From: Talpa occidentalis | Taxonomy: Eukaryota; Chordata; Mammalia; Eulipotyphla; Talpidae | Length of the DNA: 64,000 nt | Direction: 5' to 3' | Assembly: GCF_014898055.3 (NCBI RefSeq) | Contig: NW_023604295.1 | Location: forward strand, 94,193,591 to 94,257,590 | Translations under genes and position numbers: made by a program | The notes under the pieces: model-generated | What the model saw: the letters and a program-made list of their open reading frames with translations, nothing else | Told to the model about the DNA's origin: nothing | Database searches by the model: none | Part shown: positions 1 through 11,349 of the stretch, in pieces | Position numbering within the stretch: position 1 is the first letter of the stretch | How the letters are laid out: each line of letters opens with the position of its first letter

Positions 1-1009
1 TATGCATATGTGTTGTAAGTGTACCTCGTCTCCTCTCACATTTCTGCAGGATAAGTACTATTATTATTTCTATTTTATAGATGATGACCTGAGCACGAGC
101 TCGATGAAGCAACTTATTTAGGCCCTAGAACTCTTGAGGGTCAGTTCTTTGAGATTCAAGTTAATAGGCTCACTGTCACCCTCAGGCTTACACTGATGAC
201 AATGAACATACATATCACGGGACTGCAGAGTCAACATCTAATAAAATATTTTGTAGGTGATGACTCATTTCAGGAGATGATCAGCTTTTGTGAGCCTTCT
301 TTTTTCCTGCCATTTTCCCTGTTTTCCCTTTTACTTTCTAGTCATCCTGACTTGATTCCATCAACCTTTCTATAACTTCCCAGCATCAAGCCGTTTTCTG
401 GGCACACAAAGAGTGACAGGATATGGGCCAGGCCCAGCAAACTTGAGGAGCAAGAGCCAGGTATGAAAGATTTTAGCCAAGAGTCCTGAGTCATCCTGCT
501 AATGGATGAAAGAGGGGGTGCCGTGGCCCCGGAGACAAACCTGGCTGTCGTCATTGTGTACAGGAAGGTGCTGCCCGAGTTCCTTTCAGGCATGAAATTA
601 AAGATTCCAGTACCTGAACTGCTAGTGCCCGGACAGTCAGTGCAACATTCACTCTGCTCCCCTCACCTGGGTTCATGTTTCCTTTCCGTAAGATACCCCT
701 TTTGTTGAGAGAGAAAACAAGAAATCTACACTTTGAACTTTAGGTGTATGATCTTACTTTCTCTATTCACCAGTTTATTTCTTATTAAAAATAAAAGGAA
801 AGGAGGAAATATTATTGCTTGCCCTGTTTGCCTTTGCAGAGATGTTATAAAATCAATTAAGTTATAGTGAAGGCAAAAGAGGACCAAATTATGGAAACAG
901 AAGGACTTTTGTAGATCCCTAACATGGAATTTAAAGCTCTGAGTGGTACTGCCTACCCACCTCGACCCCTGAACAGGTGCCCGCACACATGTTCTCTGTG
1001 TTGCGCCTC

Positions 1010-1110
1010 AAGTTACCCACTCCTTGCCTTTGTTATGTTCTTCCAATGCCGGGAGTGCCCTCCCCACATCCTCGTTCCTGACTCGCCGCCTTGCTTAAAT
1101 GCCATCTAGC
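1010..1110 (+). repeat. L2-like LINE 3' fragment
   Basis: The stretch with CTTTGTTATGTTCTTCC, then GGGAGTGCCCTCCCC, followed by 'AAATGCCATCT' resembles the 3' end of the ancient mammalian L2 LINE (CTTTGC..ATGCTGTTCC.. / TGGAATGCCCTCCCC). The match is diverged and was made from memory, so it needs a RepeatMasker search. Confidence 0.45.
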
Positions 1111-1204
1111 CTGTTCTAAAATAGTGCCCTTTCCTCATTTGCTCAATTAAATATCTATCTCTCACAAAACTACACTCAGCATCTGTGATTAGAACTAGCT
1201 GTCA

Positions 1205-1494
1205 GGGCCTCCTTGGTGGCGCAAGGGGTTAACCACAGTAGTGTGAAGCTATCCGCAGCCTCTGCAGCACCAGTTCAATCCCCGGCTGAGTTCAAGCCTC
1301 AGCCAGCAAGGGAGCTAGCCACATGGCCCAGCAGACCTCTCCTGTCTCACCTGCTGCTCCCCTCAGTAGTGTATCTCAGTAGATCTGCCTGTTTTCCCCA
1401 CTCTGTCTTTGGTGAATCCTCTCACCACTACCCCACATCTCTGGCCTGTACTCCAGTTCTTGCATGCATACATGCATAAATAAATCTTTTTTTT
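1205..1494 (+). mobile_element. tRNA-derived SINE copy 1 (subfamily A)
   Basis: The head GGGCCTCCTTGGTGGCGCA is a tRNA-like A-box region, followed by GGGGTTAA, a B-box-like AGTTCAATCCCC, the family core CAGACCTCTCCTG...CTCAGTAGTGTAT, and a tail with GCATAAATAAATC. It is flanked by imperfect 14-nt target duplications, AGAACTAGCTGTCA (1191-1204) and AGAGCTAGCAGTCA (1798-1811). Copy 2 interrupts its tail. Confidence 0.85.
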
Positions 1495-1504
1495 AAAAAA
1501 GAGC

Positions 1505-1792
1505 GGGCCTCCCCGTTGGCGCAGCTGTTGAGTGCTGGGTTGCGAGGCTGCCCGCAGCCTCTGCAGTGCCGGTTCGATCCCCGGCTGCTCCCCGACCACT
1601 GGAGGAGGGTCCCACATGGTGCGCAGACCTCTCCTGCCGCCCGCTGCTCCCCTCAGCAGTGTACTTCGGTCCTTCTGCCTGCTCTGCTCCCCGCTCTGGC
1701 TCTGGTGGATTCTCTCGCCCTCCCGCGCTTCTGGCTGTATCCAGTGCTTGTATGAATAAATAAATAAATCTTAAAAAAAAATTAAAAAATAG
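1505..1792 (+). mobile_element. tRNA-derived SINE copy 2 (subfamily B), nested in copy 1 tail
   Basis: The head GGGCCTCCCCGTTGGCGCAG, a perfect B box GGTTCGATCCC, and a tail TGAATAAATAAATAAATCTT followed by an A-run. The target duplication AAAAAAGAGC lies at 1495-1504 and 1793-1802. It has more intact CpGs than copy 1. The outer duplication of copy 1 lies beyond its right end, so it inserted after copy 1. Confidence 0.9.
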
Positions 1793-4138
1793 AAAAAAGA
1801 GCTAGCAGTCATCTAAACTTAGGATTCTTTGCTTAGATATGCCCTGCAAAATTTGAATAAAATGTTGAACCATATTCTGCTTCTCTTCTAATCTATTCCC
1901 TTCCCTGCTGGCCTCCAACATCCTACACTCAATGCATCAATTGGCCCATAGTGGGGACCCAGCACATGCATTCTGGGTAATTTAAGGGGCATCAAATTCA
2001 ATGGACACATCTCCATAGATCTAGAGGAATTAAGCATTCCCTTCAGTTAAGTCAAATATCACAGGTAGGGTATGAAGTTTGACTGTCATCTGTTGGGTGG
2101 GGATCAGTGCCCTGGAAAAGAACCTTTCCCCAAATGCAGACTGAGAACAAGTGCAATAACTCAGATGATTTTAGGTGATGCACAGTTAAATTTTCTTTTT
2201 TCTTTTCAAATTGAGTAATTATACCATCTCATATGTATTTAAAAAAGAAATATAATTAGACATCAAAATTATGATTTCATGAAAGTTCTTTAATAAAAGC
2301 TCTTGAGTTTGGATAAAAATGAGTTGACTTAAAGAAACACACTACCTATTAACAGTGGTACAGGCTATGGCCAGGTGATGTGATGATAGTGAGTTAAGTT
2401 GGGAAAACTTCAAGATAGAGAAAACAGTTTAGGGGAGGAGTGTGGAGGTGGAGTTGCTGGTGAAGAGGTGCCTGGTCAGATCAATAGGTAGTGGCTTCAG
2501 GAATTGACCAAATTATTTACAAAGCTGGGTTATTGCATGAAAAAGAAAACAAAACTTTATTTGAAAAGCAATACAAACAGAAGCTTTCTCATTGTTGTTT
2601 CTTTTTTGCAATGACGAAATATGCTCGTGAATGTCTCCTCACACATCCCTCAATCTTTGCAGCTATGGGCACCAAGTTTCATAACAGCAATGGGGTTTAA
2701 TCCCTTTCCCAGAACTTTCATGTACAAAGGAGCAAATATGAGTTTACTTTTCCTTTTTCTGCAAAGCACAACACTTTACAAAAGGTAAAAAACTTCAAAG
2801 ACAATCCTTTCCTTGCATACATTTCAGAGTTCCATTCGAGATCCACATTCATCTTCCTTATCCAATTACATGATCAAAGCAGAAGTGTTTGGCCTACTTT
2901 AGGGATTTTAAGACATCTAGGGAAAAAGCTAAGAACATTTGAAAGTACCTTTTTTTAAGCCACATATCTTCCTGTAGGAGCATTGGTATCCACACCCCCT
3001 ACTCTTCTCTCTTAACTAGTTTCTAGATATAAAAGTTACTTCAGAAGGTTAACATGCTCAAATCATCCAAACCATAAAAGATGAATTTATGTCTCTTAAA
3101 ATCCATCCTAATCTCCAGTCATTGTGTTTAGTGTACTTGATACTCTCTGCACTGCTGTAAAGTCCCTTATAGAACTTATTGCAAAATTCTTGACTTTTCC
3201 TGATTAGTTTTAAAGAGCTCATATTAAAATAAAAACTGCAACAACAACAAGCAGCAACTGAAATGTGTCTTCATTAGTCGCCTCAAAGTTACCGGTTCTC
3301 ATACATCTGTTCATTTTAATGCTACAATATGGAGTTCATGTTTTTCCTAAAATATGAACTCGTCCTTCATATTACCACTGAGGGATTTCAGGCCCTGATT
3401 TACAAAAAAATAGTAAAGATGATGTCCTCAAAAATATTTAAGTGAACAGACTGCCTATTGGAAGATTGATTTTTTTCTATGGAAATGAACATGTTGACAG
3501 TCACCAGAATTAGGGTATAAAAGATGACCTCGGGCAGCTGCTGCCATTTGTTTCAGTGGGAAAATGAGGGTTTTGTCTCTCCCTGGGGATTATTACCAGG
3601 ACGCTCTGAACATGGTCTGGCTCTGTTTCTGAAGGGTTACACTGGAGACGAGCAATGTTTTGTGGTTTATGACAAGATCACAGCAGAATATTTTGTGCAG
3701 GCTATGATTTGTATTGCCCATTTGTGCACAGGCCATAAAAGTGCACTTTTTATCAGGAACATTTGTGAATATATAACAGCACTAAAGACATATGGCCACT
3801 AAATAATTCACAGTTATCTATCTCCTCAGCAGATTCCTTATACACCTACCATGTTTTAATGCCTAGTTTGCTCAGAAACAAAATTCTTTACAACCCTTCC
3901 GATATAAAAATGTTTACTGACTGGCAGCAATATATGGATACCATGGGATTGGGCTGTAAGTAAAGAGGAAGCTTTCTTCCTTTCCCTGTCTCATCTGTTC
4001 CTCCTAAACTCTTTCCAGCAACACCTAACTTTTATGGGAGAAGGCACCCATGCCGAAAGTGGGTGCTAGCTCTGACCTCTGGCATTTGGATTATAAAATG
4101 GAAGTTGTCGACTAATCCTCACCCTCTTCTCATTTCAG

Positions 4139-4277
4139 CTCTATCTCCATTTACAGTCCCAAGGAGAACCCAAATGCATTTGATGCAGCGGCATTCTTCC
4201 AGTCCGTGGGAAATTTCCTGGGGATCTTCGCGGGCTCATTTGCAATGGGGTCTGCATATGCAGTTGTCACAGCACTG
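4139..4277 (+). CDS. SLC9A9: SLC9A9 internal exon A (NHE9 transmembrane segment)
   Basis: The 139-nt exon is preceded by a pyrimidine-rich tract ending in CAG (4136-4138) and starts with one base of a split codon. From 4140 it encodes 46 residues, including [18 protein letters not shown] and [20 protein letters not shown] recognise this as the endosomal sodium/proton exchanger NHE9, just upstream of the segment encoded by the next exon. The second half is a hydrophobic, glycine-rich membrane helix of the exchanger domain. The exon ends in phase 0 after CTG, directly before ATATCCTTT, a minor-class donor. NHE9 is a multi-pass protein of recycling/late endosomes that exchanges luminal protons for Na+ or K+ and so sets endosome pH. 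The frame is open and shows no damage. An open frame starting at 4063 over the same bases is in a different frame and is not real. Exon number is not assigned because the rest of the gene is absent. Confidence 0.95.
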
Positions 4278-5894
4278 ATATCCTTTGTCTGTTCATAGAA
4301 AACTGGGAAGTGTTACGAACTGTTAAAGTCCCTGGGATGTTTCTGAGTATGGGCAACCTCCAGGCCAGAAAATGACTACATTTTCTAATTCAAGTGTGAT
4401 AAAATGCTGCTGGAGCCATTCTGGTTCTCAGTCTTTCTTAGGCCGTAATTGGTACCAGTGGCAGAAGGGACTAGGCTCTTTCCTTATTCAAAACTAGTTT
4501 TAGTATTACTGATACTGTCTGACCTAGGCTATCTAGAGTCTTAAGAAAGTTACCAACTTGGAAAATAGGTAGACACATAGACATCAGGATTGGCTATACT
4601 AGGGTCAAGGGGAAGAACTGGAGATTCAAAGTCAAGAATGAGACAGGATTGATTGGGAGTGATAAACTGGATATTCTCTGCCTCCTTTTCATACTTGTGT
4701 CAATCACTAGCTCATGGCAGTGGCTAAGTCAAAGATGAATGTGGGTTTAAGTAAGTTTCCAAAGCTATTTTATAGAAGGGGACCAAAAAACAATGTAGAA
4801 ATGACATGCTTGCCACATCGGGCAATGGTGTTTCACATTCCCTCTTTTGTTTAGGGAGTATAGCGTGGGAGGACAGCTAGAGTTTCTAGAAGATTTGAGT
4901 CACAGAATGAGGTTGGTGTCATGGATTGATCACTCAGAGCATTCAGATGGACAAAAGTAAGTCGCAATTGAGGAAGAAAGCCAAAAGACCAATGCCAAGT
5001 GTGAGGGCTAAATGAAGGTCACCAAGAAGAGACTGAGCAAAGAATCAAGGGTCAAACATCTTGGGGAAAAGAGAGGGAACAGGATACAAGAAGCATCATG
5101 GTCTCAGACAAAGAAAGCAAAATCTTTTTCTATTGGAGACTGGCCCAGAGATTCACTGAGTAGTTGCTAAAGAGTTAGGTTCTACTAAGATTTCAAAAAT
5201 AATCAGAAAATGTTTAAAACATGGGTCTTGTCTTCAACTAGTCTGTCTTCAACTAAACATGGAAAGACAAGCTCTACAATAAGAGTTGGATAAAAAGTGA
5301 ATTCCAAGACCATAGCCAATTTATTACAACTATAAAAATTCAAATGACACTGTGACTATAATAGTTCAATAGATGAGTTGCCAACCTTTTCTGGAAAATA
5401 ATTTTAAAAGCAGCACAGCGTGCAGAGTGGGACTTGGATTTGCCTGAAAGGTAGGCTAAAAGCTAAGGCTACACACTCAGAAGACAAGAATTCATTAAGG
5501 TGTGGAGATGGGACTGATAGAACATTTGACACATGTGCTTGAGAAGACCAGAATGTCCAGAATGGTGAGCTGAGGGGACAGAGATGGGATCGAGTTGGCT
5601 TGTGGAGGTTTCTTCATTTTATGACATAAATGAAGAATTGGTATATAAGATGATTCAGAAAAGGAGAATGATTAGAATAGATGGAAAGTGTGATGATGAA
5701 CTGTGGGGGAAACATCAGGCAGGGGACCAGGTTTTAGAGGAAAGAATCTTGAAGACTTAATTATTGGTTGGTTATAAGAGACAAAGAATAGAAGAGAATA
5801 AAGACCTCTTTATCCAAATTATTGTCCTGGAAACTCTGGAGAATGTCGTCTTTATTGATAGAAATTAAATAAATTGAAAAAAGGGCTGATTTCT

Positions 5895-6005
5895 AACAAA
5901 AATAATGATCACTAATCTAAACAGTACCTGTAATATGTCAGGCCCTCTGCTGTTTGTTTTATATGAAATATCTCAGTTAATATTCACCATGATTTTATCA
6001 TACGT
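5895..6005 (-). repeat. MIR-like fragment
   Basis: TAATATGTCAGGCCCTCTGCT...ATATCTCAGTTAATATTCACCAT resembles the complement of the MIR tail region (TGCCAGGCACTGT...CTCATTTAATCCTCAC). It is diverged and was recognised by eye only. Confidence 0.4.
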
Positions 6006-6104
6006 AACTGTTTGTGTAAGCTGACACCATGAAATAGGCGCCCCTGTGGAACTGACTTCTAGAATCTATATATTCCTAACTACCAAATAATTCTGTATTT
6101 TTGA

Positions 6105-6325
6105 TATTTTGTCCTTTCTAAGACTTTACAAAACATTTTTAATATGCTTCACCTCATTTTATTCTCCACACTCTAGGACTATGTATTCTTCTTATTGCCA
6201 GTTCACGTAGGATAGGAATTAGTCCCAGAAGGGTTAACATACTGCTCAGAAATCACATAGCCAGTGACTGATGGAGCTAACCCTAAGATGAAGATTTTCC
6301 AGCCCAGGAGTCATGGACTACTACT
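6105..6325 (-). repeat. MIR/L2-type ancient repeat fragment
   Basis: TTACAAAACATTTTTAATATGC...CTCATTTTATTCTCCACA, then ...CAGAAATCACATAGCCAGTG and GGAGCTAACCC. This order resembles the complement of MIR-family sequence (CTCATTT..CTCACA / GTCACACAGCTAGT / GGAGC..GGATT). Diverged. Confidence 0.45.
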
Positions 6326-6424
6326 AAATTGTCATGGTCTGTTCTGGTTTTCTGTCTAACATCTCCTAATGTGAGGAATAAAAAATTCTAGAGGAATAAA
6401 AAATGCAACAAAATATCTACATCT

Positions 6425-6515
6425 ACATCTATATATATGACTGCACATACAGCATATATATATATTCAGTATACATATATATATATATGTATAGCACACA
6501 CACACACATATACTA
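6425..6515. repeat. AT/AC-rich simple repeat
   Basis: Interspersed ATATATATAT runs and ACACACACACAC in about 90 bp. Low complexity, no gene content. Confidence 0.8.
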
Positions 6516-7211
6516 TACAATTGCAAAGTAACCCTTTTGCATCAATCCTACATTCCTGATCATCTCTCTCCATAACACATCCGCTGCATGACTGGGATCA
6601 CTATGCCTTTCTTCTATTTGCAATTTATAGACTATCAATCATCATCCCAGGTAAAATGAGCCATTGCCTGCCAAAGGGTATCTCGATTGACCTAGAAATA
6701 ACATGTCTTTCCTTCATCCTACTTCTACCAAGAGGCCTAAGCAGTTGCCCTATCACTGAACATAAATTTCCTTCTGATCCAATTTCCATCTCTAGGAGAG
6801 CAGTTTCATCAAAGTCATCTGTCCACAGACTAGCACTCCCCAGGGAACAGCCGATGCTCTTACTGTACCCCCACCTCAGTCACGCTCTCCTTGCCTTTTC
6901 TTTCCCAGATCTGCTGCTGCCTCCTGAGGGGCACACCCCAAGTGTTGAAGCCCAGCCAAAGGATTTTGTACCCACAGTTAGTTGATATTATCTCTTAGTA
7001 AGACACTTTTTTTTTTAATTTGAACAGAAGCTTGTGTTTATTCCAGCGTGCTCAGCCCCCCATGAAGCTCATGCTAGCCTTTGAAGTAGATCCCAGTGAG
7101 AGTTACAACCTTCCAGTCAGGTATGAAAATCAGTTCTCTTATTCTAGAAGTGTCACAACGCAGTTCATTTTTCTCAGTCAAGAAGGAAATTTATGTCCAA
7201 AGCAGTTGATG

Positions 7212-7222
7212 TTTTCCTTAAC
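7212..7222 (+). promoter_or_regulatory. U12 branch-point element of the AT-AC intron
   Basis: TTTTCCTTAAC matches the U12 snRNA-pairing consensus TTCCTTRAY exactly. The predicted branch adenosine is 7221, 14 nt upstream of the last intron base (7235), inside the narrow window typical for minor-class introns. Together with the ATATCCTTT donor at 4278 it fixes the exon B start at 7236. Confidence 0.9.
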
Positions 7223-7235
7223 ACGTTTTTGTCAC

Positions 7236-7341
7236 TTGACCAAATTTACCAAACTGTGTGAGTTCCCGATGCTGGAGACAGGCCTGTTTTTCCTCTTGTC
7301 TTGGAGTGCCTTCCTGTCTGCCGAGGCCGCCGGCCTAACAG
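7236..7341 (+). CDS. SLC9A9: SLC9A9 internal exon B (NHE9 transmembrane segment)
   Basis: The 106-nt exon follows an AC acceptor (7234-7235) and begins in phase 0. It encodes 35 residues plus the first base of a glycine codon: [16 protein letters not shown], then [19 protein letters not shown]. Joined to exon A it gives ...VTAL-LTKFTKL..., as expected for NHE9. The donor is G|GTCAGT at 7342, a normal U2-type site. The [10 protein letters not shown] stretch corresponds to the conserved AE...LSG region of the Na+/H+ exchanger family, which lies in a membrane helix of the transport core. An open frame from 7020 to 7382 runs in the same frame, but the first 216 nt are intronic read-through and should not be translated. 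No frameshift or stop is seen. Confidence 0.95.
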
Positions 7342-8229
7342 GTCAGTGCTTCATCCAGCAAAAGAGCTGGATGTGTGAATAAGTGTGTGTGTCCCTGGGT
7401 GGACTCCACTCTGTTCCTGCAAGAGGTGAAATGGAGTCTCTAAATATAGGTTTGTGCCTGAATCTGCCTCTCCTGGGCACCTGAGGGAGAAAAATAATGA
7501 TAACACATGCATTTGGTACTCAACAACTTCACCGAAATTCTCCAAAATGCCATTTCCTCTTCTCTCCTTGCTGGTTAGGAAAGGATGCTGAAATCTACAA
7601 AATACTGATTTATAGCAGTGATGGATGTCTTTACAAATGGAAATGTTGAAGGGACGCACGCTGCTTTATATAAAGGGGTGGCCGCTTTCCATGGGCTGTT
7701 AAAAGCAAGAACTCATATAAGCGGTCTCCACAGGGGGTTGTGCAGCACACACATCAGTGTCCAAGGTCTTTGCATATGCTCCGTGGCAGGTCAGAAAACA
7801 AAGAGCTCTAATATGTAGGCTTTACAGCTTAATATCTCCAACCATAGAAGATCCATATATAGAATCCTCTGAGGTGGAACAGTTGATAGAGAGAAGGGCA
7901 TTCCCTAAGGTCCCAAGGGCCATGGATCTTACGATCTGAATTCAACAATTAGATTACTTTCCTGCAGCAGCCGGAGTTTGCGCTTGGATAGCTGCAATGA
8001 TTGGGTGCTTTTCCATGTAGAAGAATCACTGTAGCTCTGAGCAAAATGTCAAAGCCATTTCTCTCTTTTGGCCTAGTTCTTGGCTTCTCCCAGGTTTCAA
8101 TCCTTGGTCTCTTGCTGCTCACTACACCTTAATTGACATTCAAATGGTGGGAATCTCCCTGGAAATGTTAACTGGTAACAAGGCATGCCTCCCTGGGTGT
8201 TTGCATTTTTAAAGATGGTACTTTAAGTG

Positions 8230-8440
8230 TAAAGAATAATAAAAGTTGACATATATTGGAGTTATACCAAGAGCCAGGCGCTGACTAATTGCCTTTCACG
8301 GATATTCTCATTAACTTACAGAACAACTCAAAGTTAGAAACTATACCCAGCTTACTTGGCCTATAAGTGCTGGGGCTGGGATTTAAAAGTAGGAAATCTC
8401 AGGCATCAAGCATTGCTTCCTTGAATAAATTTCCATCTGT
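8230..8440 (-). repeat. MIR-like fragment
   Basis: GAGCCAGGCGCTGACTAATTGCC...ATATTCTCATTAACTTACAGAACAACTC...TGGGGCTGGGATTTAAA follows the order of the reverse-complement MIR consensus. Diverged; recognised by eye. Confidence 0.55.
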
Positions 8441-8939
8441 GGCTGATCAGGACAGAGTACGAAAATATGTGTGGCCCCAGAAGCCTGCCTGGTCCACTTG
8501 CTCTGAGACTGGTTTTGACTTCCTGTGAAACCCATGGCAAATGGTGTGTCATGCTCTGACAACTACCTAACTTACTGCAGAGCTAGAGGGGGCAGCTATT
8601 CCCACAGACTCTCGATATGTCTGTTGCTGCAAAGAAAACAGTGCTACTGGTTCTTATGCCACTATAATGAAGGCCATTACAAGAGTCCGCCATACTGATC
8701 CATGGATCCAGATTATTCCAACGCAAGATCTATTATGTTCGTGTTTTACAATGTCAGAAGTTGCTCAATGTCTTATGCATTCCAGAGAAAAAGATACCAG
8801 GATCCCTTAAATGAAATAATGTAGGCAAATAATTTACATCAGTCATTCACAAAATTTGGGTTCTCTTTACTCCATACCCCACATTCTATGTTCTATTTAT
8901 GATTCACTTGATATTTTTCAGTCTACTCCGAACATTGTG

Positions 8940-8971
<32 letters not shown>
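8940..8971. repeat. (CA)n microsatellite
   Basis: About sixteen uninterrupted CA dinucleotides, a likely length polymorphism. Confidence 0.9.
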
Positions 8972-8975
<4 letters not shown>

Positions 8976-9049
8976 TAATCTTTAAAAATTGTTCATTTTG
9001 TGTTTGAAAATTTTCTTTCTATTTTCTGGTACATTTCACTAAGGTCTCA

Positions 9050-10375
9050 TTTTATTAACTACTTTAGAAATTATAGTGCCTTGTTTTGTATATTTTGAGG
9101 CACCTTCATTTAGTGGATAATACATTGATGAATGTTATCTTGTCCTCATCTATTGATCTCTTAATCATTATATAATATCCATCCTGTCTCTTGTTATATT
9201 TTTTAGCTGAACATCTATTTTGTCAGATATAAGTATGACTACCCCCCAGCCCTTATTGAGTATCTTGTGCTTATAAGATTGTTGCCAACCATTTACTTTG
9301 AGACTATGCTTATTTTTGAAGGTCAGATGGGTCTCTTGGAAAAAAACAGAAAGTTGTTTTTTTTTTAATCCAATCAGCCACCCTGTACCTTTTAATTTGT
9401 ATTTTGGACCCATTTATGTTTAGGGTGATTATTGATTTATGAGGGCTTCTATTGTAATTTTTTCTTTAGTTTTTGAGTCTACTTGTTCAATTTTTTTTGT
9501 GAGTTTCCTTTCCTTTATTTTAGGTAGAAGAGTTCCTTGCAACACGGCTTATATAGGAGGTCTAGTGTTTGCAAACTCCTCAGTATTTGTCTAGAAGTCC
9601 TTTATCTCTTCCTCATCTGAAAAGAAGTCTTGCAAGATATAGTATTACTGCTGGCAGTTTTTTATCCTTCAGTATTTTGAATATGCCATTCAAGTCTCTC
9701 ATTGCCTATAGAGTCTGTGCTGAGAATTCTGATGGGTGTACTATTCTATGTACTACCTGCATTTTTCCTACCTGCCTTTAATATTCTTTATTTTAAACTC
9801 TTGGTGGTTTCACTATTGTGTGTCTTGATTTAAGTATCATTGCATTAGATAACTGGGTATTCTTTTTAGGTTCATGGACTGGTATATTTATTTTCTTCAC
9901 CAGATATGGGAAGTTTTTCCCTATTATTTATTTGAAAAGTTCTCTGTCCCTCTCTCTCCTTTCCCTTCTAGAATATCTGTTGTACTTATGTTGTCTTTCC
10001 TAATGGAGTCAGATAGTTCTGAGTGCTTCCTCATTTTCTTTTTACATCTTATTTCTCTTTTTTCTACTGTTTTCTAGTGTTTGTGCATTACTATCAAGGT
10101 CACTGATTTGACCCTTTATTTGGTCTAATCTGCATTCCTAGCTTACTCTCCTTTTCTTTATCTCATTTCTTGAGGATTTTACTTTCTGAATCTCTTAATA
10201 TTATACACAAAAATTGAATTTCTACCTTTTGTTCACTTATTTTCCTTCTGAGCTCATTCATTTTTCTGAATTTCATTGTATCTCTTTGATGAGTTTTTCT
10301 GAATCCTCTTGTATGACTTTGACTTTGCTTTCTGAATTTTCTTCAATCTTTTTTTTGTTTTCTTATTTAAGCATT
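9050..10375 (-). mobile_element. Old L1 fragment, minus strand (ORF1 to endonuclease region)
   Basis: Read on the minus strand, the right part (10254-10375) gives a lysine-rich coiled-coil stretch like L1 ORF1 (KKTKKRLKKIQKAKSKSYK). The left part matches the L1 endonuclease region: around 9168-9413 a frame reads FQETHLTFKNKHSLKVNGW and VVILISDKIDVQLK. Stops break every frame. At 10375 the sequence switches abruptly to + strand L1 ORF2 sequence, giving an inversion junction (see findings). Confidence 0.65.
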
Positions 10376-11349
10376 TAAAATTTCTGATATGGAAATAAAG
10401 TCTTCCATGCATTTGTGGTTGACAAACATAAAAATAGACATTTTCAGCAATGCAATAATAAAAAGCAATTTCAACACCCCATTTATATAAATAGATTAAC
10501 CAGACAAAACTATCAACAAGGAAAACAATAACCTTCAATGAGAAATTAGCCCACATGGCCCTAATAACCATTTATAGGGCACAACATTCAAAAAAAAATC
10601 TCAGTACACCCTTTTCTCAAATGCACATGGAATATTCTTCAGAATATACCTCAAGTTGGATCACCAAAAAGTCAATAAATCCAAGAAGATTGAAGTCATA
10701 TGAAGTATCTTCCCTAGAACTCAACTGTAAAATGTGGGGAAAAAACCTAATATGTAAAGATGAGGCAACGTGCTACTGAATGACTATTAGACTAGTGAAG
10801 AAATCAAAGAAGAGCTTAAAGAAATACCTGGAGATGAACAAAAAGATAGGCATTACCAAAATCCATAAAATGCAACTGAAACAGTACTCTGAGAGAAATG
10901 TATAGCAATGTAAGTCTACATCAAGAAACAAGAAAAAAAAAACTCAAATAATCTAATCTAATACCTTAAGGAATTAGAAAATAGAACAAGTGAAAGCAAA
11001 AGCTATTAAAGGAAGAAAATAAAAATTAGAGTATAAATTAATAAAATCAAACTCCAAAAGATAGTACAAAAAAATCAATGAAGAAAGAAGCTGGTTTTTT
11101 TTTAAGGTAAACACAACAGACGTGCTTTTAGCTAGACTAAGTAAAAAGTAAGAAAATGCTAATAAATGGAAACAGAAAAGAAAGAAGAGACATTGCAGAC
11201 ATTTTTTACATTAGTAAATTAGATAGACAAAAAAGAAATGGACAAATTCTTAGAAACATACTGTGATTCATTGATGTATCAGAAGAAACTGAAAATCTAA
11301 ACAGACCAATTAATTAAATCCAAAGAAATTGAACAGAATTAGAACAGCA
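10376..11349 (+). mobile_element. Old L1 fragment, plus strand (ORF2 endonuclease-RT linker)
   Basis: CCCTTTTCTCAAATGCACATGG, 'AGAAATCAAAGAAGAGC' and 'ACCTGGAGATGAAC' follow the order of the L1 ORF2 linker between endonuclease and reverse transcriptase. It runs to about 11349, where a new L1 5' end appears. All frames are broken. Confidence 0.6.

Larger units (their letters stand above)
1..4138 (+). other. SLC9A9: SLC9A9 intron, 3' part, entering from the left
   Basis: It is noncoding sequence upstream of exon A, ending in the CAG acceptor at 4136-4138. It contains an L2-like fragment and a nested pair of SINEs (1205-1802). I see no identifiable gene or repeat in 1-1000 or 1812-4138. The 92-codon open frame at 3524-3802 matches nothing I recognise and is not flanked by convincing splice sites. 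Confidence 0.75.
4278..7235 (+). other. SLC9A9: SLC9A9 intron with AT-AC ends (U12-type)
   Basis: The intron starts ATATCCTTTG and ends ...GTCAC. The donor matches the minor-spliceosome consensus RTATCCTTT at every position. Just before the acceptor lies TTTTCCTTAAC (7212-7222), a perfect U12 branch site, with the branch adenosine 14 nt from the last intron base. There is no extended polypyrimidine tract next to the AC. The reading frame joins in phase 0. At 2,958 nt it is short compared with its neighbour. It contains MIR-like fragments (about 5895-6005 and 6105-6325) and an AT/AC-rich simple repeat near 6425-6515. No other gene is seen inside. Confidence 0.93.
7342..9049. other. Intronic stretch with one MIR-like fragment and a CA repeat
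   Basis: Apart from the MIR-like piece at about 8230-8440 and the (CA)n at 8940-8971, no feature is recognised here. The open frames at 7351-7939 have no homology I know and lack splice context. Confidence 0.5.

Noticed and set aside
1505..1580. tRNA gene at SINE heads
   Set aside because: A and B boxes are present, but the acceptor stem does not close and the same head recurs in 17 copies with a SINE tail.
1516..1763. Three overlapping 65- to 79-codon frames
   Set aside because: All lie within a SINE copy; the GC-rich tRNA-derived body is open in several frames in many copies.
3524..3802. 92-codon frame near exon A
   Set aside because: No homology recognised, no splice signals that would fit NHE9, and ordinary length for chance.
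4063..4278. 71-codon frame over SLC9A9 exon A
   Set aside because: Wrong frame. The NHE9 peptide is read from 4140, and the acceptor at 4138 excludes the upstream part.
7020..7235. N-terminal part of the 120-codon frame leading into exon B
   Set aside because: Intronic. The AC acceptor and U12 branch site place the exon start at 7236, and the upstream residues have no NHE9 counterpart.
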